Source of the DNA: Streptomyces sp. Go-475
GTDB taxonomy: Bacteria > Actinomycetota > Actinomycetes > Streptomycetales > Streptomycetaceae
NCBI RefSeq assembly: GCF_003330845.1
Contig: NZ_CP026121.1
Location: 310,001-374,000 of the forward strand
Length of the DNA stretch: 64,000 nt
Direction: 5' to 3'
The notes beneath the pieces are model-generated. The model was not told the DNA's origin, made no database searches, and saw nothing but the letters and a program-made list of their open reading frames with translations. This document shows, piece after piece, positions 1-8,372 of this stretch. Numbering within the stretch: position 1 is the stretch's first letter; the number at the start of each line of letters is the position of its first letter. The position numbers and the translations under genes are program-made.

Positions 1-1113
1 GGCGTGCAGCTCGGCGGCGTGCCGGTCGCCACGAAGGGCAACGCCGAGTTCCTCGGCAACCGGGTGGAACAGGTGCGCGCGGGACTGCGGGACGCCCGGG
101 TCTTCGAGAAGCAGGCCGCCGTGGACGCCTTCGCGAAGACGCCGCCGGACCAGTTGCTGACGGGCCTGCGCGGCAAGGACGTCCTGTTCACGTTCATCGA
201 GAGCTACGGCCGGGTCGCGATCGACGACCCGGCGATGGCGCCGCGGATGGACGCGGTGCTCAACGAGGGGACGAGTTCGCTGAAGGCGGCCGGGTTCGAG
301 TCGCGCAGCGGCTGGCTGCAGTCGCCGGTGACGGGCGCGGGCAGCTGGCTCGCCCACTCGACGTTCCTGTCCGGTCTGTGGATCAAGAACCAGCAGCGGT
401 ACCGCAGCCTGACCACGAGCGACCGCATGACGCTGACCAAGTACTTCGGGAAGACGGGTGCCTGGCGGACCGTCGGCATCGTGCCCGGTGTGCGCCGGGC
501 CTGGCCGGAGGGCAAGTACTTCGGCCTGGACCACATCTACGACTCCGAGCACCTCGGCTACCACGGCCCGTACTTCAGCTGGACGCCGGTGCCCGACCAG
601 TTCAGCATGGAGGCGTTCCAGCGCCTGGAGCACGGCAAGAAGGACCGTGAGCCGATCATGGCGGAGATCATCCTGGCCTCCAGCCACAACCCCTGGTCCC
701 CCATCGCGCGGATGATCGACTGGGAGGACCTCGGCGACGGCTCGGTGTTCCACCGGATCAAGAAGGAGGGCACCGACCCCGCGGAGGTCTGGAAGGACCC
801 GGAGAAGGTCCGCACCGAGTACCGGAAGGCCATCGAGTACTCGATCCGCAGCCTCACCGAGTGGGTCGAGCGCTACGGCGACGAGGACACGGTGCTCGTC
901 TTCCTCGGCGACCACCAGCCGGTGCCGACGGTCACCGCCGGGGACACCGGCAAGGACGTGCCGGTCACGATCGTCGCCCGGGACGAGAAGGTCCTGGACC
1001 GGGTCGCCGACTGGGGCTGGACCGACGGTCTCAAGCCCGCGCCGGACGCGCCCCGGTGGGGCATGGACAAGTTCCGCGACCGCTTCATGACGGCGTACGG
1101 TCCGCAGGGCTGA
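1..1113 (+). CDS. Sulfatase-like alkaline phosphatase superfamily protein, C-terminal part
   Basis: The frame is open at the left edge, so the start and probably an N-terminal membrane region lie outside the window. The visible part is the extracellular catalytic domain of a sulfatase/phosphoglycerol-transferase type enzyme of the alkaline phosphatase superfamily. Metal-site motifs are visible: FIESYGR (first aspartate/glutamate ligand region), GAGSWLAHSTF (nucleophile region) and FLGDHQP near the C-terminus (Asp and His ligands). Family members cleave or transfer phosphate or sulfate esters at the cell surface. The substrate cannot be told. Its last 29 bases overlap the end of the convergent hydrolase gene. 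Confidence 0.8.
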   Translation, partial: GVQLGGVPVATKGNAEFLGNRVEQVRAGLRDARVFEKQAAVDAFAKTPPDQLLTGLRGKDVLFTFIESYGRVAIDDPAMAPRMDAVLNEGTSSLKAAGFESRSGWLQSPVTGAGSWLAHSTFLSGLWIKNQQRYRSLTTSDRMTLTKYFGKTGAWRTVGIVPGVRRAWPEGKYFGLDHIYDSEHLGYHGPYFSWTPVPDQFSMEAFQRLEHGKKDREPIMAEIILASSHNPWSPIARMIDWEDLGDGSVFHRIKKEGTDPAEVWKDPEKVRTEYRKAIEYSIRSLTEWVERYGDEDTVLVFLGDHQPVPTVTAGDTGKDVPVTIVARDEKVLDRVADWGWTDGLKPAPDAPRWGMDKFRDRFMTAYGPQG

Positions 1114-1828
1114 CGACCACAGGGTTGGGGACCACGGGGCTGAGGAACTCCGCCACGACCGCCAGGAACTCCTTCGGCCGGGTCTCGTGCACGAGGTGGC
1201 CGGCGTCGATGGTGACGTGCCGGGCGTCGGGCAGCAGCCCGGCGAGCGCGGCGATCTGCTCCTGGGGGATCAGGCTGGTCGGGCCACCGCCGATCAGCAG
1301 CGTGGGCATGGTGATCCGCCCCATGTGGTCCCACCACACAGGGTTCGGGGCGTTGCGCTGTTCGTCGGTGGCGAGGATCATCGCCCAGTCGTACGGCAGG
1401 TCCCCGTCGGGCCGTTCGGCGGGCGGCCGCGGCGGGTCCAGCGGGACGGGCGCGGGCACGTCCTCCAGGACGAGCCGCCGTACCAGCCGCGGACTGTGCT
1501 GGGCGAGCAGGCAGGCGACGACGCCGCCGAGGGAGTGGCCCACGACGTCGGCGCCGCGGATGCCGAGCGCGCCGAGGAAGGCGTGGACGTCGTCCCGCAT
1601 GGTCTCGAGGGCGTAGTCGCCGGGCCAGTCACTGCGGCCGTGGCCGCGCAGGTCGAGGGCGTACACGCGGCGTGGCCCGGCGGCCAGCGCCGGGGCGGTC
1701 TCCGCCCAGTCGGCACCGTCGGCGCCGCGGGCGTGCAGGAGCAGGACGGGGGGTGCGTCCTGCGGTCCCCAGACGCGGTAGGCCAGGGTGATGCCGTTCG
1801 CCTGTACGGTGCGCGGTGGTGTGTCCAT
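1085..1828 (-). CDS. Alpha/beta hydrolase
   Basis: A 247-residue cytoplasmic alpha/beta hydrolase without a signal peptide. The nucleophile elbow GHSLGG lies near residue 98, the oxyanion-side motif LLLHARGADG near residue 30, and the catalytic histidine is in AGHLVHETRP near residue 215. The family hydrolyses esters, lactones, peroxides or haloalkanes, and the sequence does not decide among these. It is the last gene of a leftward series with a second hydrolase (73 bp upstream) and an acyl-CoA synthetase. Its 3' end overlaps the convergent phosphatase gene. Confidence 0.85.
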   Translation of the reverse strand: MDTPPRTVQANGITLAYRVWGPQDAPPVLLLHARGADGADWAETAPALAAGPRRVYALDLRGHGRSDWPGDYALETMRDDVHAFLGALGIRGADVVGHSLGGVVACLLAQHSPRLVRRLVLEDVPAPVPLDPPRPPAERPDGDLPYDWAMILATDEQRNAPNPVWWDHMGRITMPTLLIGGGPTSLIPQEQIAALAGLLPDARHVTIDAGHLVHETRPKEFLAVVAEFLSPVVPNPVVVSPADRTPS

Positions 1829-1901
1829 ACCGGGGACGGTAGGCGACGGGCCGGGCCGGGGCGGGCCGTTCTGCCGACGGCAGAGGGACCCGCCGCGCCC
1901 G

Positions 1902-2735
1902 TCAGGAGAAGAAGGCGGCCACGCGCCGTGTGAACCACTCCTGGTCGTCCAGCCACGGGTAATGGCCCGCGCCCGGTTGCACCACGAACTCGGCCGCCGG
2001 AAAGGCGTCGGCGGCCTGGCGGGCGAGGGCCGGGCTGGGGCCGCCGTCGGCTCCCCCGGCCAGGACGAGCACCGGGGCCACGACCCGGGCGAGGGCGGCC
2101 CGCGTCGCGGCCGGGTCGTAGGCGCCGTCCGCGCCGTAGACGCCCGCCGCGTCGTCGTTCGTCTCGTCCTCCTCCCGATCGGCGTGGGCCTGGGCGGTGT
2201 CGTCCCAACGGCCGTAGAAGAACGGGACGAACATGGGGTCGAAGTCGCCGGTGCCGGACAGCCAGGCCTCGAACGCCGGGAACGCCTCGGGGAACCAGGG
2301 CTCCGACGCCCGCAGCCGTGCCGCCGCGAGCCGCTGCTCCGCCGTCGCCGGCAGACCCAGCGCCCACGGGGTGGCCGTGACGAGCGCCAGCCGGGACAGC
2401 CGCTGCGGGTACCGGGCCGCGTACAGCATGGCGAGACTGCCGCCCGCCGAGTGCGCGAGCAGGTCGATCCGCTCCAGGCCCAGGTGGAGCCGCAGCGCCT
2501 CGACGTCGTCCACCAGACGGTCGCAGCGGTACGTCGCCGGGTCGGCCGGCACCGCGGACTGCCCGGTGCCGCGCAGGTCCAGGAGCACCAACTGCCGGTG
2601 CGCGTCGAGCCCGCCGAGGTTCCCGAGGTAGGCGGAGGCCCGCATGGGCCCGCCCGGCAGCACGACGAGCGGTTCGCCGGAACCGCGCAGGTGGCAGGCG
2701 AGCCGGGTTCCGTCCGGGGCAGTGAAGTACGGCAT
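1902..2735 (-). CDS. Alpha/beta hydrolase, proline iminopeptidase-like
   Basis: A 277-residue alpha/beta hydrolase. LPGGPM near residue 30 is the oxyanion-side motif, DLRGTGQS is typical of proline iminopeptidase-like members, AHSAGGS holds the nucleophile near residue 96, and GAGHYPWLDD near the C-terminus gives the histidine. The HGGPG-like motif and the DLRGTGQS motif favour an aminopeptidase or amidase role, but this is inference. It sits between an acyl-CoA synthetase and another hydrolase on the same strand, with gaps of 87 and 73 bp, so the three may form one transcript. Confidence 0.82.
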   Translation of the reverse strand: MPYFTAPDGTRLACHLRGSGEPLVVLPGGPMRASAYLGNLGGLDAHRQLVLLDLRGTGQSAVPADPATYRCDRLVDDVEALRLHLGLERIDLLAHSAGGSLAMLYAARYPQRLSRLALVTATPWALGLPATAEQRLAAARLRASEPWFPEAFPAFEAWLSGTGDFDPMFVPFFYGRWDDTAQAHADREEDETNDDAAGVYGADGAYDPAATRAALARVVAPVLVLAGGADGGPSPALARQAADAFPAAEFVVQPGAGHYPWLDDQEWFTRRVAAFFS

Positions 2736-2822
2736 GCCGTAGATCCTCGTGTCCGGGGGACTTCGCCCGCAACGAGGTTCTGAGGGCCGGCCGGGGGGAC
2801 GCCGGTCGGAGGGTGTGCCGCG

Positions 2823-4346
2823 CTACCCGGATGCCGCCGGGCCCGGCTCGCCCGCGAGGTCCTTCCTCAGCTCCCGCTTCAGGATCTTCCCGCTGGCGTT
2901 CCGCGGCAGTTCCGCCACGAACACCACCCGCTTCGGTGCCTTGAAGGGGGCGAGCTTCTCGCGGACGTGGTCGACGAGTTCCGCCTCGGTGACCTCGCCG
3001 TGGGGGACGACGACGGCCGTGACCGCCTCGATCCAGCGGGCGTCGGGCAGGCCCACGACCGCCGCCTCGGCGACCTTGGGGTGGGTGTACAGGGCGTCCT
3101 CGACCTGGCGCGAGGCGACCAGGACGCCGCCGGAGTTGATGACGTCCTTCACGCGGTCGACGATCGTGTAGTAGCCGTGGGCGTCGCGTACGGCGAGGTC
3201 GCCGGAGCGGAACCAGCCGTCGCGGAAGGCCTCGGCGGTCTCCTCGGGCTTGTCCCAGTAGCCCTCGCACAGTTGCGGAGAGCGGTAGACGATCTCGCCG
3301 GGGGTTCCGTCGGGGACGTCGTCGCCGTTCTCGTCGACCACGCGCGCGTCGACGAACAGGACGGGGCGGCCGCAGGAGTCCATGCGGCCCTTGTGTTCGC
3401 CGGGGCCGAGCACCATGGCCAGGGGGCCGATCTCGCTCTGGCCGAAGCAGTTGTAGAAGGCCAGGTCCGGCAGGCGCTCCTGGAGCCGTTCGAGCACGGG
3501 GACCGGCATGATCGACGCCCCGTAGTAGGCCTTGCGCAGGCCGCTCAGGTCGCGCGTCGCGAAGTCGGGGCGGTGGGACAGGGCGATCCAGACGGTGGGC
3601 GGGGCGAACAGGCTGTCCACGCGGCCCGCCTCGATCAGGTCGAGGAGCCGGTCGCCGTCGGGTGCGTCGAGGATGAGGTTCGTCGCGCCGACGGCGAGGC
3701 CCGGCAGCAGGAAGACGTGCAGCTGCGCCGAGTGGTACAGCGGCAGCGCGTGCGCGGGGCGGTCGCCCGCACTGAGGTCGAGGGCGGTGATCGCGCTCAG
3801 GTACTCGTGCACCAGGGCCCGGTGCGTCATCATCGCGCCCTTGGGCAGGGCGGTCGTCCCGGAGGTGTACAGGAGCTGCACGAGGTCCTCGCCGCGCGGC
3901 TCGGGGCCGTCGTGGACGGGTGCCTCGGCCAGCCGCGCGAGCAGCGAGCCGTCGGCGTCGCGCAGGGGCAGCGTCCGTACGCCGCCGGGGAGCCGGGCGG
4001 CGAGGTCCGGGTCGGTGAGGACCAGGGAGCTGCCCGACTGGCCGACGATGTAGGCGAGTTCGTCGCCGGTCAGGTGCTGGTTGACCGGGACGTGGACCAG
4101 GCCCGCCCGGGCGCAGGCGAGGAAGGCGATGAGGTAGGCGTCGGAGTTGTGGCCGTAGGCGCCGACCCGGTCGCCAGGGGACAGCCCCTGGGCGAGGAGG
4201 ACGCTCGCCGCGCGGGAGACGGCGGTGTCGAGTTCGTCGTACGTCCAGCTGCGTTCGCCGTACTCCACCGCGACGCGCGCCGGGGTGCGCCGGGCGCTGC
4301 GCCGCAGGACTCCGTCGACCGTGCTGCCGTGTCCGGGCGTCGTCAT
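2823..4346 (-). CDS. Acyl-CoA synthetase (AMP-forming, ANL superfamily)
   Basis: A 507-residue AMP-dependent acid-CoA ligase that would activate a carboxylic acid as acyl-AMP and then acyl-CoA. The phosphate-binding loop LLYTSGTTALPKG is near residue 165, the hinge region reads FRSGDLAVRDAHGYYTIVDR, and the C-terminal catalytic lysine is in NASGKILKRELR. The length fits a medium or long-chain FadD-like or benzoate-type ligase, and substrate cannot be read. It starts a leftward series with two hydrolases and is divergent from the secreted acylase gene across about 150 bp. Confidence 0.85.
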   Translation of the reverse strand: MTTPGHGSTVDGVLRRSARRTPARVAVEYGERSWTYDELDTAVSRAASVLLAQGLSPGDRVGAYGHNSDAYLIAFLACARAGLVHVPVNQHLTGDELAYIVGQSGSSLVLTDPDLAARLPGGVRTLPLRDADGSLLARLAEAPVHDGPEPRGEDLVQLLYTSGTTALPKGAMMTHRALVHEYLSAITALDLSAGDRPAHALPLYHSAQLHVFLLPGLAVGATNLILDAPDGDRLLDLIEAGRVDSLFAPPTVWIALSHRPDFATRDLSGLRKAYYGASIMPVPVLERLQERLPDLAFYNCFGQSEIGPLAMVLGPGEHKGRMDSCGRPVLFVDARVVDENGDDVPDGTPGEIVYRSPQLCEGYWDKPEETAEAFRDGWFRSGDLAVRDAHGYYTIVDRVKDVINSGGVLVASRQVEDALYTHPKVAEAAVVGLPDARWIEAVTAVVVPHGEVTEAELVDHVREKLAPFKAPKRVVFVAELPRNASGKILKRELRKDLAGEPGPAASG

Positions 4347-4497
4347 GGGAGTCGATCCTGGGCGGGTGCCGGGGGGAGGTCAAGTGCGCCGCGATCAACC
4401 TCACCGCTGTCACTCGCGTCACATGTCATGGAACTGACAGCCGGGTGCCGGTTCGTGCGCTCGGCCATCCCTCTGCTCTACAAAGCCGGGAGGCACG

Positions 4498-6960
4498 ATG
4501 CGCACCCGCTGGAGACGACTCGTTCTCGGGGCCACGGCCCTGTTCACGGCCGCGTCCGCGTTACCCGCGGCCGCCGCCCCGGACCCGGGGCGGGCGGAGC
4601 AGCACCCGTCCGGCGGCGGCCTGTCCGCCGTCATCCGCTACACCGAGTACGGCATTCCGCACATCCTCGCCGAAGGCTACGCCGACCTGGGCTTCGGCAC
4701 GGGCTGGGCGCAGGCCGCCGACGAGGTCTGCACGCTCGCCGAGGGGTTCGTGACCCTGCGGGGCGAGCGCTCCCGGTACTTCGGGGCAGAAGCGGCCGCC
4801 GGCGGTGAACTCTCGGCGGCCCGCACGAACCTCGCCAGCGACCTGTACTTCCGCGGGGTCCGGCAGGCCGGCACGGTGGAGAAGCTGCTCGCCGAGCCCG
4901 CTCCCGTGGGCCCGAGCCGTGAGGTCCGGGACATGATGCGCGGCTGGGCGGCCGGTTACAACGCCTGGCTGAAGCAGCGGAGGATCACGGATCCCGGCTG
5001 CGCGGGCGCCGCCTGGGTGCGACCGGTCACCGAACTCGACGTGGCGGCCCGCGGCCTCGCCATCGCCTCGATCTCCGGCGAAGGGCGCTTCGTCGAGACG
5101 ATCACCGCGGCGCAGCCGCCGACCGGACCCGCCGGACCGGCCGAGGCTTCCGGAGCCCCCTCCGCCCGGTCCACGCGGTCCGCCCCGTCCCCGCGCATGC
5201 CGGACGCGAAGGCCGTGGCGAAGGCGGCGGACGAGCTGTGGGGCGACCCCGGCATGGGCTCCAACGCGGTCGCCTTCCGCGGCGACACGACGGCGAACGG
5301 CCGCGGCCTGCTGCTCGGCAACCCGCACTACCCCTGGCAGGGCGGGCGGCGGTTCTGGCAGTCGCAGCAGACGATCCCCGGCGAGCTGAACGTCTCCGGC
5401 GGCTCGCTGCTGGGCACTCCGGCGGTCTCCATCGGCTTCAACGCACATGTGGCGTGGAGCCACACCGTCTCGACCGGCATACCGGCCAACTTCCACCGGC
5501 TGGCGCTGGATCCGGCCGATCCCACGACGTACCTGGTGGACGGCCGGCCGGAACGCATGACGAAGCGGACCGTGACGGTCGCGGTGAAGGACGGCGCGCC
5601 GGTGACCCGCACCCAGTGGTGGACCCGCTACGGCCCCGTCGTCACCTCCCTCAGCTCCCAGGTGCCGCTGCCCTGGACCACCTCGACGGCGTACGCCCTG
5701 CACGACCCGAACGCCGCGAACCTCCGCTTCGCCGACACCTCGCTGGGCTTCGGCAAGGCACGCGGCACGGACGGGATCCGCGCCTCCCTCGCACGGCACC
5801 AGGGCCTCCCGTGGGTGAACACGATCGCGGCCGACCGCGCGGGGCACTCCCTCTTCACCCAGTCCCAGGTACTCCCCCGCATCACCGACGAGCTGGCGGA
5901 GCGCTGCTCGACGGAGCTGGGCCGGACCACCTATCCGGCCTCGGGGATCGCGATCCTCGACGGCTCGCGCGGTGACTGCGCCCTCGGCAGCGACCCGGAC
6001 GCGGTCCTGCCGGGGATCTTCGGGCCGGCGAGGATGCCGACGCTTCAGGACACCCCGTACGTGGAGAACTCGAACGGCACCGCGTGGATGACCAACGCCG
6101 ACCGGCCGGTGACCGGGTACGAGCGGGTCTTCGGCACGGTCGGTACCCAGTTGGGCCTGCGCACGCGAGGCGGGATCGAGGACGTGGCGGCGATGGCGGA
6201 CCGGGGCGGTCTGACCGTACGGGACCTGCAGCGGCAGCAGTTCGCCAACCGGGCACCCGCGGGTGACCTCGCCGCCGAGGACGTCGCCCGGGCGTGTGCC
6301 GCGCTGCCCGGCGGCACCGCGACGGGCAGCGGCGGCACGGCCGTCGACGTGTCGGCGGCCTGCGGGGTGCTCAAGGCGTGGGACCGCACCATGGACACCG
6401 GCAGCCGGGGAGCGCTGCTCTTCGACCGATTCTGGCGCAGGCTCGAGCAGACCGTGCCGCAGGACCGGTTGTGGAAGGTGCCGTTCTCGGCGGCCGACCC
6501 GGTGCGCACCCCGAACACGCTGAACACGGACGCTCCCGGCTTCGCCGCCGCCCTCGCCGACGCGGTGACGGAGCTGCGCGGCGCGGGCATCGCGCTCGAC
6601 GCGCCGCTCGGCGCGCACCAGTTCGTCGTCCGTGAGGGCAAGCGCCTCGCGATGCCGGGCGGCTCGGGGCGGCTGGGCGTGTGGAACGTGCTGGAGCCGG
6701 TGTGGGACGCGGCCGGGGGCGGCTACACGGAAGTGCCGTTCGGGACCAGCCACCTCCAGGCGGTGGGCTGGGACGACGGTCACTGCCCGGTGGCTCGCAC
6801 CCTGCTCGCGTACTCCCAGTCGTCGAACCCGGACTCGCCGCACTTCGCCGACCAGACCCGGCTGTTCTCCGGTGAGAAGTGGGTGACGTCACGCTTCTGC
6901 GAGAAGGACATCCGGTCCTCGCCGGAGCTGAGGGTGGTGCGGGTGCACGAGCGCCGCTGA
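4498..6960 (+). CDS. Secreted penicillin acylase family protein, AHL/cyclic-lipopeptide acylase type
   Basis: An 820-residue Ntn-hydrolase precursor. It begins with a signal peptide (basic start, hydrophobic stretch, then AAA near residue 28), followed by an alpha subunit, a Pro/Ala/Ser-rich linker near residues 205-235, and the beta subunit beginning at Ser255 in GMGSNAVAF, which is the expected autocleavage site and nucleophile. The length matches Streptomyces N-acyl-homoserine-lactone acylase (AhlM-type, about 800 residues). It would cut amide-linked acyl chains outside the cell. Codon 22 (4561-4563), inside the signal peptide, is the rare leucine codon TTA, so translation probably depends on the bldA tRNA. 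A strong hairpin follows the stop. Confidence 0.85.
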   Translation: MRTRWRRLVLGATALFTAASALPAAAAPDPGRAEQHPSGGGLSAVIRYTEYGIPHILAEGYADLGFGTGWAQAADEVCTLAEGFVTLRGERSRYFGAEAAAGGELSAARTNLASDLYFRGVRQAGTVEKLLAEPAPVGPSREVRDMMRGWAAGYNAWLKQRRITDPGCAGAAWVRPVTELDVAARGLAIASISGEGRFVETITAAQPPTGPAGPAEASGAPSARSTRSAPSPRMPDAKAVAKAADELWGDPGMGSNAVAFRGDTTANGRGLLLGNPHYPWQGGRRFWQSQQTIPGELNVSGGSLLGTPAVSIGFNAHVAWSHTVSTGIPANFHRLALDPADPTTYLVDGRPERMTKRTVTVAVKDGAPVTRTQWWTRYGPVVTSLSSQVPLPWTTSTAYALHDPNAANLRFADTSLGFGKARGTDGIRASLARHQGLPWVNTIAADRAGHSLFTQSQVLPRITDELAERCSTELGRTTYPASGIAILDGSRGDCALGSDPDAVLPGIFGPARMPTLQDTPYVENSNGTAWMTNADRPVTGYERVFGTVGTQLGLRTRGGIEDVAAMADRGGLTVRDLQRQQFANRAPAGDLAAEDVARACAALPGGTATGSGGTAVDVSAACGVLKAWDRTMDTGSRGALLFDRFWRRLEQTVPQDRLWKVPFSAADPVRTPNTLNTDAPGFAAALADAVTELRGAGIALDAPLGAHQFVVREGKRLAMPGGSGRLGVWNVLEPVWDAAGGGYTEVPFGTSHLQAVGWDDGHCPVARTLLAYSQSSNPDSPHFADQTRLFSGEKWVTSRFCEKDIRSSPELRVVRVHERR

Positions 6961-6968
6961 CCGAGTGA

Positions 6969-6997
6969 GGGGTGCCGCTCCCGCGGGGCGGCACCCC
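6969..6997. terminator. Hairpin between convergent genes
   Basis: A perfect 10-bp stem (GGGGTGCCGC paired with GCGGCACCCC) with a 9-nt loop lies 8 bases after the acylase stop and 2 bases before the stop of the convergent DUF418 gene. It can serve both strands. No long T-run follows, which is usual in Streptomyces. Confidence 0.75.
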
Positions 6998-6999
6998 GT

Positions 7000-8259
7000 T
7001 CACGCCCGGCGGGAGCCGTACATCAGCCGCCGCAGCAGCACTTCGGCCGGGCCCCGGCGGCCGGCCCGCTCCAGGGCGTACGCTCCCGCGACCGTGACCA
7101 GCCAGACGGCCAGCGCGAAGAGCGCCATGGTGGCGCTGCCCAGGTGCGCGCCGAGGCCCAGTCCCCAGGCGGCCAGCACCGGGGCGAAGAGCAGCGAGTG
7201 GGCGAGGTAGCAGGACAGGGACCGTTTGCCGACGGCGGTCACCGCCGCCACCGCTGTCGCGCCGCGCCGGGGCCTGCGGGTGGTCCACCACTGCGCGAAG
7301 AGGGTGACAGCGGCCACGTAGCCGAGGCCGGCGGAGTTGCCGGTCACGTCGCGCAGGACCGTGAGCGCCCCGGACTCGCTCTGCATGTCCTCCGGCACGC
7401 GCAGGACGCCGGTGTGGGCGAGTGCGGCGGGCAGCGCGCCGAGCCAGCCGGTGGCGATGCCGAGCACGGCGGTCAGCCGCAGCAGGGTGCGGTGGCGGCC
7501 GGGTTCCTCCAGGACGCGGTGCCGCGCGGCCCTGAAGCCCAGCAGGAAGAGGACGTAACCGCCGCCGACGAGGGTCAGCGGGGCGGCGGCGAAGGTGACG
7601 AACAGGCCCGTCTCCAGCCGGATGCCCGCGGCGGTGAGCCAGTTCTCCTCGTCCGGCGCGTAGGCCTTGAAGCCCGGTTCGGCGCCGGCGTCGCCGAACG
7701 TGCCCAGCTCGCCGCGGAGCAGCGCCGCGACGACGGGTCCGGCCGAGACGAGCAGGATCAGTGCGATGCCGATCCCGATCCCCCACGTCAGGGCCCGTTC
7801 ACCGCGCCGCAGGAAGACCACGCCGAGGATGAGGCTCAGGACTCCGTAGAAGCCGATGATGTCGCCCGACATGAGCAGGGCGGCGTGCGTCAGGCCGATG
7901 ACGATCAGCCAGAGGCTGCGCCGGCGCAGGATCCTCGCGGCGTCGCGCCCGTCGGTGCCGGCGGCGGTCTGCCGGAGGTAGAGCTGCATCATGCCGTAGC
8001 CGAAGAGGAACGCGAAGAGCGGGTAGATCCGCAGGTCCAGCGCCATGATCATGGTGAACTGCACGGCGTGGTCGAGCCAGGAGCCGTCCACGGGCTGCCA
8101 TCCGGACGGTCCGCGCCGGGCGGCCCACAGGTGGAAGGCGGTGTTGGACAGCACGATGCCCAGCAGCATGGTCCCGCGCGCGAGATCGGGCGCGAGGGCC
8201 CGCTCGCCCGGTTGTACGGCCCCCCGCTTCAGCGGTCCCTCTGTGGTCGCGATGGTCAT
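7000..8259 (-). CDS. DUF418 domain-containing membrane protein
   Basis: A 419-residue polytopic membrane protein with about nine to ten hydrophobic segments. The start has the typical family pattern (RALAPDLARGTMLLGIVLSN near residues 20-40), and the C-terminal DUF418 part has GKRSLSCYLAHSLLF near residue 340. Members such as YeiB belong to the acyltransferase/heparan-acetyltransferase-like membrane clan, but the biochemical role is not established. It is convergent with the acylase gene and lies downstream of an acyl-CoA synthetase, separated by a hairpin. Confidence 0.82.
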   Translation of the reverse strand: MTIATTEGPLKRGAVQPGERALAPDLARGTMLLGIVLSNTAFHLWAARRGPSGWQPVDGSWLDHAVQFTMIMALDLRIYPLFAFLFGYGMMQLYLRQTAAGTDGRDAARILRRRSLWLIVIGLTHAALLMSGDIIGFYGVLSLILGVVFLRRGERALTWGIGIGIALILLVSAGPVVAALLRGELGTFGDAGAEPGFKAYAPDEENWLTAAGIRLETGLFVTFAAAPLTLVGGGYVLFLLGFRAARHRVLEEPGRHRTLLRLTAVLGIATGWLGALPAALAHTGVLRVPEDMQSESGALTVLRDVTGNSAGLGYVAAVTLFAQWWTTRRPRRGATAVAAVTAVGKRSLSCYLAHSLLFAPVLAAWGLGLGAHLGSATMALFALAVWLVTVAGAYALERAGRRGPAEVLLRRLMYGSRRA

Positions 8260-8309
8260 GGTTCGACGCTAGGGAGGCGGGGCCCGGCCGGACATCGGCC
8301 GGAGGACGA

Positions 8310-8344
8310 GCGGGGGCCGACCAAAGGATGACGCCGGCCCCCGC
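8310..8344. terminator. Hairpin downstream of the acyl-CoA synthetase gene
   Basis: A perfect 10-bp stem (GCGGGGGCCG paired with CGGCCCCCGC) with a 15-nt loop lies just after the stop of the leftward acyl-CoA synthetase gene and upstream of DUF418. It probably ends the synthetase/monooxygenase transcript. Confidence 0.6.
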
Positions 8345-8372
8345 TCCGCGCTACCTAAGCCGCCGCGTCGCC

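Noticed and set aside
1378..4422. A 1014-codon open frame on the minus strand across two real genes
   Set aside because: It is Arg/Pro-rich, out of frame with the clear hydrolase and acyl-CoA synthetase genes, and shows no family pattern. Long shadow frames are normal at this GC content.
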